Shown here in pieces: positions 11,315 through 21,487 of a DNA stretch of 64,000 nucleotides. Source of the stretch: Albugo candida (Eukaryota; Oomycota; Peronosporomycetes; Albuginales; Albuginaceae). Location of the stretch: assembly GCA_905220665.1 (NCBI GenBank), contig CAJNAR010000014.1, positions 62,001 through 126,000 on the forward strand. Reading direction: 5' to 3'. The notes below the pieces were generated by a model. It was not told the origin of the DNA, ran no database searches, and was given only the letters and a program-made list of their open reading frames with translations. Numbering within the stretch: the first letter of the stretch is position 1; every line of letters begins with the position of its first letter. A program made the position numbers and the translations under genes.

Positions 11315-12400
11315 TCACAGATTTGATGCTTTTTCTTTGTGTTTGGAAAGAATGTTGAAAAAGAAATCGCACTCGGAAGCACCATCGTCTGGTAGATCCG
11401 TACAATGTACAGCATTACATACGCGGTCGAGACCAAATTTCGCACGGATTGTATGCGGACTCAGCTTCTTTGCCATATCGACATCCCAAGGACCGACATA
11501 TGTACGAAAGTCTGATACGATATTGTCTGGTTTAGCTTCAAGTCGTATTGCAACGCAAAGGCCTGACACAAGATGGTCTATCGTATCATTATAATGAGGT
11601 AGAACACCATCATAAACCTCAAGGAATTCGACGGCAGAAGCACGATCCAGGTGGAACGATTCCATAGCGGTGATAATTGACTCTGGGTATTCTTGAACGG
11701 CTTCTATCACTTTTCCGGTAAGCTTGTTTTTTACAATATGTGGAAGGATGACGGCACATGTACAATTTTGGCCATTTCCAACGCTGTTGTGAAGTTTCCT
11801 GATGAAGAAGTTGCGATAATGTTCCGCTTCGGATACTGTTTTAGGATACTTAAAGTATGACGAATTCGCAGAAACGCTCTTTTGAAGCGGCCCGAATGAT
11901 ACAAGGTTTGCCAGTTTCTCAACACAGTTTGACGCAACGATTTCAATGGAAACAATTGGACCATTCACGAGGGATGCAATCGATTGTGCAGCTTTTGGTT
12001 GGTCCGGCACGGCGTTATAAAAATCTTCAGCCTCTTTTGACGGTATGTGCATCAATTTGACCGCTGATAGTATAAACCCTTGTCTTTCCAACGTATCTAA
12101 TATTCCACCAATTTGAGAGATACCAGCTCCATTCACAATAAGAACGGAACGCTGTCGTTCTACTCCAAGTATTTCGCGCGTGGATGCGTCCAAATAATCG
12201 AGCAATTCGAAAGTTCGAGCAAAGACACATACTTTCGCCCCCACATAAAAGTCATTGGCAGTAGCAGAGGCGGGGCATTCTGTTCGTTTCAAAAATAATT
12301 TATTTGTCTTTGTGTCAAAGATCTCAATTTGATGTGATTCCACAAAGTAGCGGATGTTATAGTGGCGATGCAGTCTATCGTGAGATATCCACACAATCAT
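11315..12400 (-). CDS. NME7-like protein: DM10 domain plus two degenerate NDK domains (left copy)
   Basis: The 361-aa single-exon protein has the NME7 architecture. An N-terminal DM10 domain (residues about 5-90, FLKRTECP, NDFYVGAKVCVFAR) is followed by two nucleoside-diphosphate-kinase-like domains. NME7 is known from cilia and gamma-tubulin complexes. NDK-A lacks the KPD lysine (LIVNGAGI) and its catalytic-His segment is replaced by a short unrelated stretch. NDK-B keeps NAVHCTDLPDDG with the active-site His but has VILPH where a Lys is usual. The protein is probably structural rather than an efficient kinase. It is about 94% identical to the right copy. Confidence 0.9.
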   Translation of the reverse strand: MIVWISHDRLHRHYNIRYFVESHQIEIFDTKTNKLFLKRTECPASATANDFYVGAKVCVFARTFELLDYLDASTREILGVERQRSVLIVNGAGISQIGGILDTLERQGFILSAVKLMHIPSKEAEDFYNAVPDQPKAAQSIASLVNGPIVSIEIVASNCVEKLANLVSFGPLQKSVSANSSYFKYPKTVSEAEHYRNFFIRKLHNSVGNGQNCTCAVILPHIVKNKLTGKVIEAVQEYPESIITAMESFHLDRASAVEFLEVYDGVLPHYNDTIDHLVSGLCVAIRLEAKPDNIVSDFRTYVGPWDVDMAKKLSPHTIRAKFGLDRVCNAVHCTDLPDDGASECDFFFNILSKHKEKASNL

Positions 12401-13533
12401 TAGAAAGAAGGGAATTTAGCGATATGCGTACTGTGCTATCTCGTCAAACCATCGTGCTTTGAAGCAGTAGCTTGTATTACGAATTTTCTGCATTGGGATA
12501 CGAGTTGTATCTATAAAAAACTATACAAAAGGGCAGGTTGTGCTCGTCCGAGTGGGTCTAAGGGATTTTCTACTCGCACAAGCGGACGTGAGAGTCACTA
12601 CGTAGCAATTGTTTGCATGCAACGAGAAAATTTTGCACGAAAAGTCGATAGTAAACAATGAGGTGAGGTTGCGGGAAGGCACTGCAGCACCCATTTGCAC
12701 CTTTCGATTGATTAGAGAAAGCCATACTCTATCATGAGAAATACTCTTGCAACCTTGCAAAGTCTTGGACAATAGCTATGGGCGTTGACGAAGGATCGTG
12801 CCAGGGCCTTGTTGTGTCGCTACTCCTTCACGCTTTCCTGCTTAATACGGGCGATTATAATTATATCGACGTCCTGACGCTGGTAAAGCGGCCAACGACG
12901 CTCGCGTTCGCGTTTGTTTCTATGGAAGCGCTTCCACCAATACGCAGCACGTGGCATCTAATCTGTGAGATGATGAGGTGTATGGCAGTGGCATCTGTAT
13001 CGCTCAAGCGGTTGCCGCACAGCACTCGCTGGTCGAAGCATGAACATTTCATAGCTCCCACGATGTGCAGTAAGAGCGCATTGGATAGCGGCACCCATCA
13101 CTAAGAATTCATCCTTATCTGACAAGGCTCATCCCGTTTAGTGTGCTTTGCCACAATGGTCATATCTATGCGGATAACTCAGGACTGAATAGATGCACGC
13201 TGCGTCGCGATATGATATGTTACGATGACTGCAATTAGGATTGAGAAGGATCACCAACCAACTGTCGGCATTTACGGCATGTCAACGGTGTGGAGTAATG
13301 CTATGTTTTTGGGAATTCGCAGACAGTGTAGGTTCACGGAAAACGAGAAAGAACAAGGATGCTAGAGCGAGGCCTATTCTCATTGCTTGTGAATTTGTAT
13401 GGTAGTCATCGGTACAGTTAGCATTTCAGTCAGCATCTATTTATTCATGCGTGTGGTGAGAGGTGAAAGTGTACATGTGTTATAGTAGCACAATGGGAAT
13501 TGACAACAGTATGCATTTTTATTCACGTTTTCT
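12401..13533. other. intergenic, left arm
   Basis: This is mostly homologous to 27,362-28,158 in the right arm. It has no supported gene; a 108-codon frame at 12,778-13,104 is not conserved in the other arm. It contains the arm-specific insertion described separately. Confidence 0.5.
12606..12886. other. about 280-bp segment present only in the left arm
   Basis: Left and right arms align up to GTCACTACGTAGCA (left) / GTCACTGCGTAACA (right, reversed). They resume at GGCCAACGACGCTCGCG / GGCCAACCACGCTCGCG. The intervening segment has no counterpart in the right arm. No terminal repeats or target-site duplication are obvious, so whether it is an insertion here or a deletion on the right is open. 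Confidence 0.75.
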
Positions 13534-14226
13534 TTACGACAATGGAGTAGAGCTTTTAGGAAAACGATGAATCAAGACTCCTATCTCACTATCTTTAGCA
13601 AATCGCACACTCAAGATGGTATTGGTGTGAATGCATTCCTTTTTGATATTATCAAAAGCGTAAAATGTGTGGTCCGTCTTTTGCACGCAATCTTCTTTGC
13701 TCATCCCGTTGGGCTTGTCCTTTGATGTGAATGTCATCCCATAGACCACATTATTCGTATCTCTGCAGTGACCAACAAAGCTATCTTGTCCCGGAGGAAT
13801 TTTTTCCCCTATCGTATTTGGTGATTTCATGGGATTAAGACATTGCTCCTTAGAACAACAATCTTTTGACGCTGAGCACTTGTTCACTTTTTTAGGTTCA
13901 CATTTTGAGGTAGTGTCATCACTGAAGTACGCTGTATGCAGGAAATCAGTCTTGCTAGCATTTTGCATCGAGTATGCACGACTTGAGAATCTGCAAGTAT
14001 GCATCGTATTTTCATTGATAAGAGGGGTAATTGTGTCGAATGAAGTCATTCCGTTGAAGTTTAGTTGAAGCAATTCTATACACGGTTCCACATTTAGTGC
14101 ATCGATGGTGAATTCTATAAAGTTTGGGTTGAGTTCGCTAGTTCTGTACGTTGTAATTTCTCCATGAAGTGCTGGATAAAGAAGCAGAATGCTTGAGATG
14201 ATGACTGCCGATTGATAACAGTACAT
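13534..14226 (-). CDS. secreted Cys-rich protein of unknown function (left copy)
   Basis: The 230-aa protein has a clear signal peptide (about residues 1-22: short N-region, hydrophobic IISSILLLYPALHG). The mature part is rich in Cys, with a central tight cluster CSASKDCCSKEQC and single cysteines spread on both sides, suggesting disulfides in the apoplast. I recognise no family; there is no RXLR, CHXC or elicitin pattern. The right-arm copy differs at 16 residues, and a third relic lies at 10.2-10.4 kb. Secretion, Cys content, lack of known homology and local duplication make it an effector candidate; this is inference. Confidence 0.85.
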   Translation of the reverse strand: MYCYQSAVIISSILLLYPALHGEITTYRTSELNPNFIEFTIDALNVEPCIELLQLNFNGMTSFDTITPLINENTMHTCRFSSRAYSMQNASKTDFLHTAYFSDDTTSKCEPKKVNKCSASKDCCSKEQCLNPMKSPNTIGEKIPPGQDSFVGHCRDTNNVVYGMTFTSKDKPNGMSKEDCVQKTDHTFYAFDNIKKECIHTNTILSVRFAKDSEIGVLIHRFPKSSTPLS

Positions 14227-15188
14227 TTTGACGAAAGCGCTTGATGGCTTGGAAGATGATTGAAAAATGATAAGTAGAAGGGGCCAAGAAGATAATTTAG
14301 AAAAGCCAAACAGATGATTTTGATATCGAGAGGGTGCTAGAAAAGTCTAACATTCCTACATTAGCGATGTGCAATGTAGCTTCAGATCAGATTTTTAAGG
14401 GTACGTGGTAGACGGAGTCCGAATAGCTCCGCTTAAAATCGAGTTAAAAGCTATATATGTATAGATGCTAGGAACAGCTGTTGGAGTAAAAGCGAAGAAT
14501 TGCGTGAGTACTTAGAAATAACCCTTTGTTCTGCTGGCATCAGCTGGGCATATCGCGTTGCAAATGCAAGCTTTTACGCGAAGGTTAGATTCTAATGGTG
14601 TTTGTGTACCTGTTTGATTGCGCTACTTACGTGCGATGACGTGAAGATGGTTGGGACTAAAGTGGAGAGGGAGATTCAAAGAGGATGGAGGATTTTGTCG
14701 AGCAATAGGACGATGAATATTCCTTTACAGAAACAATATCCATATCTAAAGTTCACCAAAATATGTATATGCCCCGCATAAAAAGCCAACGGGACCTTTT
14801 TATAGAGAGCAGCTGCGTAAGGATTGGGTGAGTGAGTGTACAACTGTGTGTATTCAGACAGTCAATATGACAAGCGTCTGTGACGATTGCTAACGATCGA
14901 ATGGGATATTTCTAAGAATTGGGAGGAATTAAACGGTAGAATTGACTTGCGTTCCATCCTTGAGCAGTATTCGGGACTCATTATGAGACCAACAGACCCA
15001 CACACTTACGATATCAGAGCACTATCCTTGCTTATCAGTATGATCCACGCGCCCTTGTCAAGTCTCCCACATGCTCATTCTGATATAAAAGAGAATTCTT
15101 CACACAAATTCACTACCGATACTCATAAGCTGATGTAGCCATATATTGCAACGAGAAGCATTGCATTAACACTCCTTCCAGTAACGAG
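14227..15188. other. intergenic, left arm
   Basis: This is the 5' flank of the secreted-protein gene and 3' flank of the CDT2-like gene, conserved in the right arm at about 25,707-26,668. A TATA-like CTATAAAAAGG (on the minus strand near 14,800) is kept in both arms, but it lies nearly 600 bp from the ATG, so its role is uncertain. Confidence 0.45.
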
Positions 15189-17000
15189 CTATTTCCAGTA
15201 GTACAGTAAGCTTCGCTGAGGCGCCATTTGCTTTTTGCTTTGAGAGTCGGTATGACCACTACACAATTTGATCTTTTTGAATCGTTTAGGGATTCCTGGT
15301 GATAAACTATCGCGCTGTCTGATATGCTTCATACTATCCGTCACGAATCCGTCTTTAGTGTATCCTACCAATCTGTTCTCTGGAGGATCCAATCCCACCA
15401 CACGATATGCGTACCCTTCCGGCTGAGAGAGAAAACAGTCCCAATTCGACCACAAAGGTACTCCAGACTGATCTTGTCTATTCGCTTGCAGTGTGAATCC
15501 ACCGCCAGTGCTACCGTTCCGATCCAAAGACCAATGTCGGACCATTCCATCGTCGCCACACGAATACAGCTGATCAAACCCATTTGGTGTGAATTTGACG
15601 CTGTTCACTTCGTTCTCATGTCCTTTGAGCGCAAGGTGTGGCAAGGAGACGGATTCTATCTCTCTCTTTGCGTGTGCACTTGCATCCCATACGTACACAG
15701 CACCATCAGCGGACCGGCATGCTACAAATTCACCATACTGGCTTATTGCCGCTTTTGCTATCAATACACGCACAACATTTTCAATCATTCAATGCGGTAG
15801 AGACTCAAAAGTCCGGCGATATCTTACCATAGAATGAACTAGTTGTATGGCCACGGTACGATTGCATCCAATGCAATCTGTCGGGTACGCGGCAATCAAA
15901 CAAGTGCAAATCCATGAAGAATGCTGACAAGCAATTTACTTCGAGTCGAGTCCATTGACAACGATGTGATACCACGATTGTTGGATTGCGGTATAACTGT
16001 CTTCATGCCCGTGAGTCGTTTGGTAGCTTCATCGACCTGAGAGGAACAACATACCATACTCACGGGTTGACGTGCCTTCATCGACATGAAAGTGCGTAGA
16101 TCCCAGAATCGCACCACACTACATGACACAAAGCACGATACCACATACTCTGAGAATGTAAATAGTGACATTTATATACCTATCTGTAGCGCCTGCTGTG
16201 ATCAACTGATACGACGGACCACCACAATGCCGAAACTCAAGACAAGTCACACTTCGTCGAGGTAACGAGTGAGACCGTGCTTGTTTACCAACACGGTCTC
16301 GTCGACGACTTTTAGAACGACGGTAGGACAATAGATCGTTGGCAGGATGGGAAACAAGTCTTGGACGAACGTGTGTGCTATCAGACCAAGAAACCCGGGA
16401 GGCACAACGAGTATCATTGATTGCAATCGTTCCATCTCGAGAACAAGACGCGAATAGAAACATGGATTCTGGTAGCTGTCGAACGCATTTCACACTCATA
16501 TGATGATCTCGAAAGCAGAACAGACGCTGATGTGTCTCAACATCCCAACCCGCAACACTTAGATCGCCTGACGCTGTCACAACGTGTCGATCATCGTCTG
16601 TCCAAATGACATCAAAAATTGCATTTTCGTGCGCTCTCCAATGCGTATTCTCTTTTCCGTGAGCTATCGCATTCACCTTTCTCCGTGTTTGTTTGCATAC
16701 AAAAGCAGTACCATCCTCATCGACAGCTACCAGCAGATCACCCCGTTGTTGGTGTGCAATTTGGAAGCATGGCTTCAACTGGCTGGATGTCTCATTCCCA
16801 ATCCTTTGCGCTGTGTATGTCTCATTGTTACGATACGACGGAGTCACAACCAATCGCCCCGTATGATGGTAAAGTGTACGAATATCCGCTGTCCAATGCG
16901 CTTGCGACAGACATACACTTCCCGTCTGTATCCTTGCACTTTGTTTCGCAATGTTCGTACACCTTTTACGTGTCTGATGTGTAGTACGATTCGGTGTCAT
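15189..17000 (-). pseudogene. CDT2/DTL-like WD40 gene, left copy, frameshifted
   Basis: Same structure as the intact right copy: exons 17,000-16,180, 16,118-15,828 and 15,757-15,189, with introns of 61 and 70 nt at the same sites. Exon 2 is 2 nt shorter: where the right copy reads ATGGAAATTTGCAC, the left reads ATGGATTTGCAC (near 15,913). This changes the frame after ILHG, gives FALV and then a stop. The joined length is 1681 nt, not a multiple of three. The third exon, with the remaining WD40 blades, is therefore out of frame. Other exons are well conserved, so the loss is recent, or this is a sequencing error. Confidence 0.85.
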
Positions 17001-17679
17001 ATTCGCAGACAACAATTCTTTACTTCTGTTTCGTTGCCACTTCGTAGCCAATCAACACCGCTTTTCTTCCACGTAATGCCCAAAGCTGTTCACACAGTAA
17101 AATGAGTCTATCGTATCGTTTGGTAGTGGCTCGAAATCGAACTGAATACGTTTACAGACGTGTCGAATACCTTTTGCCATATGGCGTAACGTATTCACCC
17201 GCGCGAGTACGACAGTTTAAGAGTGCGCTGGAAAAGATTCGACAGAATTGATGCCATACATTCAGCTCATTTTTGCGAGATAATGATCACGTCCTCCAGT
17301 GCACTCTCCTTCTGTCTTTCGCTGCTGTGAGAGAGTGATAGAGCAGTCATTTTCACCGTCGATCAAATGTCAAACTATATTTAAATCAAATCAAAATGTC
17401 TGACCTTACGCTGTCATACACTATGCATCTCCTCCATCAATGATCGACAAAAACCTCTCGTGAAGCTCCTTAACCAAAAGTCAAAGACATCTCCATATAT
17501 TGCGATTTCCGAACGCGACAGATCACGTGGCATGAAGCAACAGGTTTGTCAACAGATAGCAATTGCAAACCCAATGTGGGAAAAAAGTATATATTCTATC
17601 AAGCAATATGCATAAAACAAATTTAGGAATGGCGCGATCGCTGTAATTCATCAGAGTCTGACAAAAGCTTCCAACTTGA
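17001..17679. other. intergenic, left arm
   Basis: This lies between the CDT2-like start and the GH5-like stop and is conserved with 23,210-23,892 on the right. A frame beginning MAKGIRHVCKR upstream of the CDT2-like ATG is open in the left arm but has no ATG in the right arm, so an upstream coding exon is not supported. Confidence 0.45.
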
Positions 17680-19395
17680 TCACAAGCGATAACGTGTATC
17701 ACCGCGAGGAACAAGGGCGTTAAACATGAGCATAGACTCGGTGTCAAACGGTTCCGGTTTATACTTTACCGCCTTCACCTTCCAGCACATCGTCACCGAC
17801 CCAATTTTCGCAGAACTGTATGCTCGCATCTGAGTCCCAATAAGCTCACCGTAATCGGATGGAGAGCTTATCTGCGCGGATGCTGGAGCTGCTGCGGCCC
17901 ATCCGGTCACTAATACGTGTAGACCCTCTTTGGCATACGTTTGGAGTTTCTCGCCACTTTTCTCAATCTCCTTGAACAAATCCGTTTTCGGTTTATTCTC
18001 AAAGCCCCAGAAAACAAAAGAAGGATACCCAAGCCAAACGCGACTGAGACTCCTTGTAAAGTCTTTCCACACCAACAGATCGTTCGCGTCTAAACCGGCA
18101 ATCACCAAAATACAATCGTTTCTTTTTTCCACCAGCATCCTATTCACCTGAGAGTAATACATTTCCAGTTGATCTTGTGTGATGGGTGCTACAGGATTTG
18201 GTAGCAGTTCCATTCCAAGGAAAGCACCGGAATCTTCGTATCGTGAAGCGATCCAAAGTGCAAAGTTAACGGAATCTTCAATAGACTTGGGACTGCCCCA
18301 ATTCACCTCTTTAACTCGGCAATTGGAGCTTGCTTCCAGATTATGACAATCTTTGTGAGCCCTGAGAGTCACAATAACAGCCAGTTGTAACGATGATGCC
18401 CACTGATTGATCAGTAAGTCGAGATAATCAATAGCCGACGTAAAAACGGCATCGTCAGAATCTCGAGGTAGATTGGTAATCCAGTAACCCACGCTCACTT
18501 GCACCGTGTTGTAACCTGCCCATTTTATCTTTGCCAAATCGTCTTTCGTGTACCAAGTCTTTCGGTATTCGTCGATCAAATCTGCCCTTGATTTGCCTTT
18601 TGCTGGTGCGTTCATGAAACTTCGTTCGTTGTAGCGTTCTTCTTCGGTTGTCTCGACCCACAATTTGTTATCGGGTGAGAGCCAAGATTCAGCCAGGAGC
18701 CAATTCAGAGAAACACCGTCTACTTTCGTTGTGCCACGTTTTATAGCTCGTACGAGTTCCTCAACTCCACCACCAGAATTTCCTTGGCGCCGACCATTTG
18801 GTTGATATGAGAATTGGTCATTCTGACCGCCTCCGTTCGGGTAATCTCGGTATTCATCCCGCTTCCTTGTAGGATCTTCATAAGGATAGCGTGAGGGTGG
18901 ATACATCGGTGGAGTTTGATTTGGAGGGTAGGAATTCTGGCCGGGTTGACGACTGTCGTAATATGCACTTCCTCGTGGAGTAGAGGGTGGATAGTAAGCA
19001 GGTGGCCTGCTGTAAGGACCAAGTCCATTCTGATTATAGTTCAGGTAGTTAGGAGGGGGACCGTTGGGGTAGCGACCGGGTCCATTTTGATCATAGCTCG
19101 AGTAGGAAGGAGGGGGACGATTATTGTAGCTACCAGGGCCGTTTGGATTGAAGCGATCATTGTACGGGTATTGTGCTAGAAGAGGCGGGGGATAATTTCC
19201 TGAACTTCTATACAGATTGGGGGGCTGATTTCCATCTCCATTTCCATACGGATTGGATGGTTGATTTCCATAGGAATCATACTGGTTAGATTGATCGTAA
19301 TCTCGAAGTAATCGAACAGGCAAGGGCGTTGATATATGCGCAACACACGTTTGCAACAATCCGCCGCTTAATGCTATATATCGAGTTGAAACCAT
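17680..19395 (-). CDS. secreted Pro/Asn/Tyr-rich GH5-like protein, catalytic residues lost (left copy)
   Basis: 571 aa, single exon. The N-terminus has a hydrophobic stretch that probably acts as a secretion signal. Residues about 31-210 are low-complexity repeats of Pro, Asn, Gly and Tyr (NPYGNG, PNGPG, RPPPSY types). Residues about 215-560 resemble the exo-beta-1,3-glucanase (GH5_9) fold: DGVSLNWLLAESWLSP matches GVNLGGWLVLEPW, and TKDDLAKIKWAGYNTVQV.VGYW follows. The catalytic NEP is LPNP here (residues 398-401), the later GEW is TGW, and the nucleophile region reads CWKVKA. A working glycosidase is unlikely; a glucan-binding or decoy role is speculation. It is divergent from the right copy. 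Confidence 0.85.
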   Translation of the reverse strand: MVSTRYIALSGGLLQTCVAHISTPLPVRLLRDYDQSNQYDSYGNQPSNPYGNGDGNQPPNLYRSSGNYPPPLLAQYPYNDRFNPNGPGSYNNRPPPSYSSYDQNGPGRYPNGPPPNYLNYNQNGLGPYSRPPAYYPPSTPRGSAYYDSRQPGQNSYPPNQTPPMYPPSRYPYEDPTRKRDEYRDYPNGGGQNDQFSYQPNGRRQGNSGGGVEELVRAIKRGTTKVDGVSLNWLLAESWLSPDNKLWVETTEEERYNERSFMNAPAKGKSRADLIDEYRKTWYTKDDLAKIKWAGYNTVQVSVGYWITNLPRDSDDAVFTSAIDYLDLLINQWASSLQLAVIVTLRAHKDCHNLEASSNCRVKEVNWGSPKSIEDSVNFALWIASRYEDSGAFLGMELLPNPVAPITQDQLEMYYSQVNRMLVEKRNDCILVIAGLDANDLLVWKDFTRSLSRVWLGYPSFVFWGFENKPKTDLFKEIEKSGEKLQTYAKEGLHVLVTGWAAAAPASAQISSPSDYGELIGTQMRAYSSAKIGSVTMCWKVKAVKYKPEPFDTESMLMFNALVPRGDTRYRL

Positions 19396-19870
19396 GAATC
19401 GGGATATGAGTATGTGTTGGAGGATCTCAGCGAGATCGAAAGTGAGTTGTACCGATCGATGGAAACCTCGACTCGAGTGGATGTCTCTGAGTCATAATAC
19501 GTAGCCAACCGTACGGTGATGACTATATCGCCAAGGATTCACAAGCCTTGAACAGCATCATCAATATTGACTATAGAAGGACTGGAATGCAGCGCTGCTT
19601 TTGTGATGACACTTGAAACCCAATCACACGTGACAGTTGGTACTTTCATCCCCCTATTGCTCATTTGAAGTCAAGTAGTAATATAGGAGGCCATTTCCCT
19701 ATAGTGAAGGAGTCACAATAGAGGAGTTGGTTTATAGTAAGCCACGTCACCCTTTGTGTGGATTATAAGGTGGATTGGACGATGTTACAATAATGCTTTG
19801 GAATAGGTGGCATCTGCTGATCGCATAAGTTACAACTTAGTGTCTGAGAGTATGAGGTGGCTTCATGGTT

Positions 19871-21012
19871 GGCGTTTTAAAGCATTGGTATGGCAAAAAA
19901 GTTTGTGTTTGTAACGTTGTAATTTGTCGAGCTCTTATGTATGACGTTTAGTCACGCTTCTACAGATTCCAAACAATTTACTGAACTAAGAATTCTCTCT
20001 ATACGCACTTAGTTCTCGCGCGCGTGTGCGTATCAGATCTGCCGCAACGAGGGACCCTCAGCTTGCCGATATATAATTTATAGAAATAATCCTTCGTTGG
20101 AACGGAATGCAAGCGCGTTGCGCATAAAAAGCGGGTAATCTTCGCGCTTGCCTAAACGAGTATTCGATATCATTGTCTGTCTATAGCAACTAATTATAAT
20201 TAGACTAGAAATTTACTCCAAGTAAAGCCTTCCTTGAGTAGAATAATTGAAGCCCAACGCACAATTCCGTCGCTACCGTACACGCGATCTTCTATCCTGC
20301 GATCACTTCACTTGTTCCAAATCGCGATTTCTCGGTATGCTTACAATGTGAAGAGATTGCGGGCTTATTCTTCTTTTCTTGCGCGCTCGTGTGTCAAGGC
20401 GCATCGTGCTTATATGCAACGTTGTAGACAAGGCCTTCAATAATTGTGTCACAATTCCATACTCATATCACCATGAATGAATGCGGAGAACTCAAGGTTG
20501 TCAAGGGCGATCTTGCTGGGATGGTGCTGCCACGAAAAGGAAGTATGACGTCACGATTTCGCTACCGAATCTCCGTGCTCAAACAGAGTACAAAAAGAAA
20601 CCAAACTTGTTCCCATAATTATAATTTATAGCTCGTATAAATGGCAATAAGGATCATACCCACTTCCGACCCTCCAATGGTGTTTTGCGAGACTGAAAGC
20701 AGGTGTCGCACAATTAAGCTATAATTCTGAGGTATCGTGATACACGACATCGCTTCATGATAGGGAAGTTGCTACGCTATAACGTATTGTCAGAACTCCA
20801 AGCACCTGTTGAGTCATCCTGATAGTTTGGTCATGTCAGGACTCAGCCAACAGGCGAAATTAGTCGAAGATCAGCTCTGATCGAGCGCGTTATTTACCAA
20901 CAGTTCCGAAAATGTATCATTTAATACAAAAATAATAATCGCATACATAAACTTTGTTATAATACAAGAGTTCCTCGATGGAAGCCGTACGCTTTCACGA
21001 CGGAACGTGGCT
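19871..21012. other. spacer at the centre of the inverted repeat
   Basis: This 1.14-kb unique sequence separates the two arms and, with the flanking arm ends, the two divergent GH5-like starts. Frames of 61-69 codons at 20,234-20,631 start with TTG and show no domain. I see no transposase, terminal repeat or RNA gene. Confidence 0.6.
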
Positions 21013-21487
21013 AACCATGAAGCCACCTCATACTCTCAGACACTAAGTTGTAACTTATGCGATCAGCAGATGCCACCTATTCCAAAGCATTATTGTAACA
21101 TCGTCCAATCCACCTTATAATCCACACAAAGGGTGACGTGGCTTACTATAAACCAACTCCTCTATTGTGACTCCTTCACTATAGGGAAATGGCCTCCTAT
21201 ATTACTACTTGACTTCAAATGAGCAATAGGGGGATGAAAGTACCAACTGTCACGTGTGATTGGGTTTCAAGTGTCATCACAAAAGCAGCGCTGCATTCCA
21301 GTCCTTCTATAGTCAATATTGATGATGCTGTTCAAGGCTTGTGAGTCCTTGGCAATATAGTCATCACCGTACGGTTGGCTACGTATTATGACTCAGAGGC
21401 ATCCGCTCGAGTCGAGGTTTCCATCGATCTGTACAACTCACTTTCGATCTCGCTGAGATCCGATAACACACACTCATATCCCGATTC

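Larger units (their letters stand above)
10739..19870 (+). repeat. left arm of giant inverted repeat
   Basis: The 9.13-kb arm is repeated in inverse orientation at 21,013-29,820. It starts at TAAGTACAGCGAAATG and ends at CTTCATGGTT. It carries DIM1 (+), NME7-like (-), secreted Cys-rich (-), CDT2-like (-, broken) and GH5-like (-). The arms are diverged at many positions, for example 16 of 230 residues in the secreted protein. It has about 280 bp (12,606-12,886) absent from the other arm. Confidence 0.95.

Noticed and set aside
16584..17105. 173-codon antisense frame over the CDT2-like exon, also seen in the right arm.
   Set aside because: It mirrors the constrained WD40 coding strand, so its openness follows from codon composition of the real gene.
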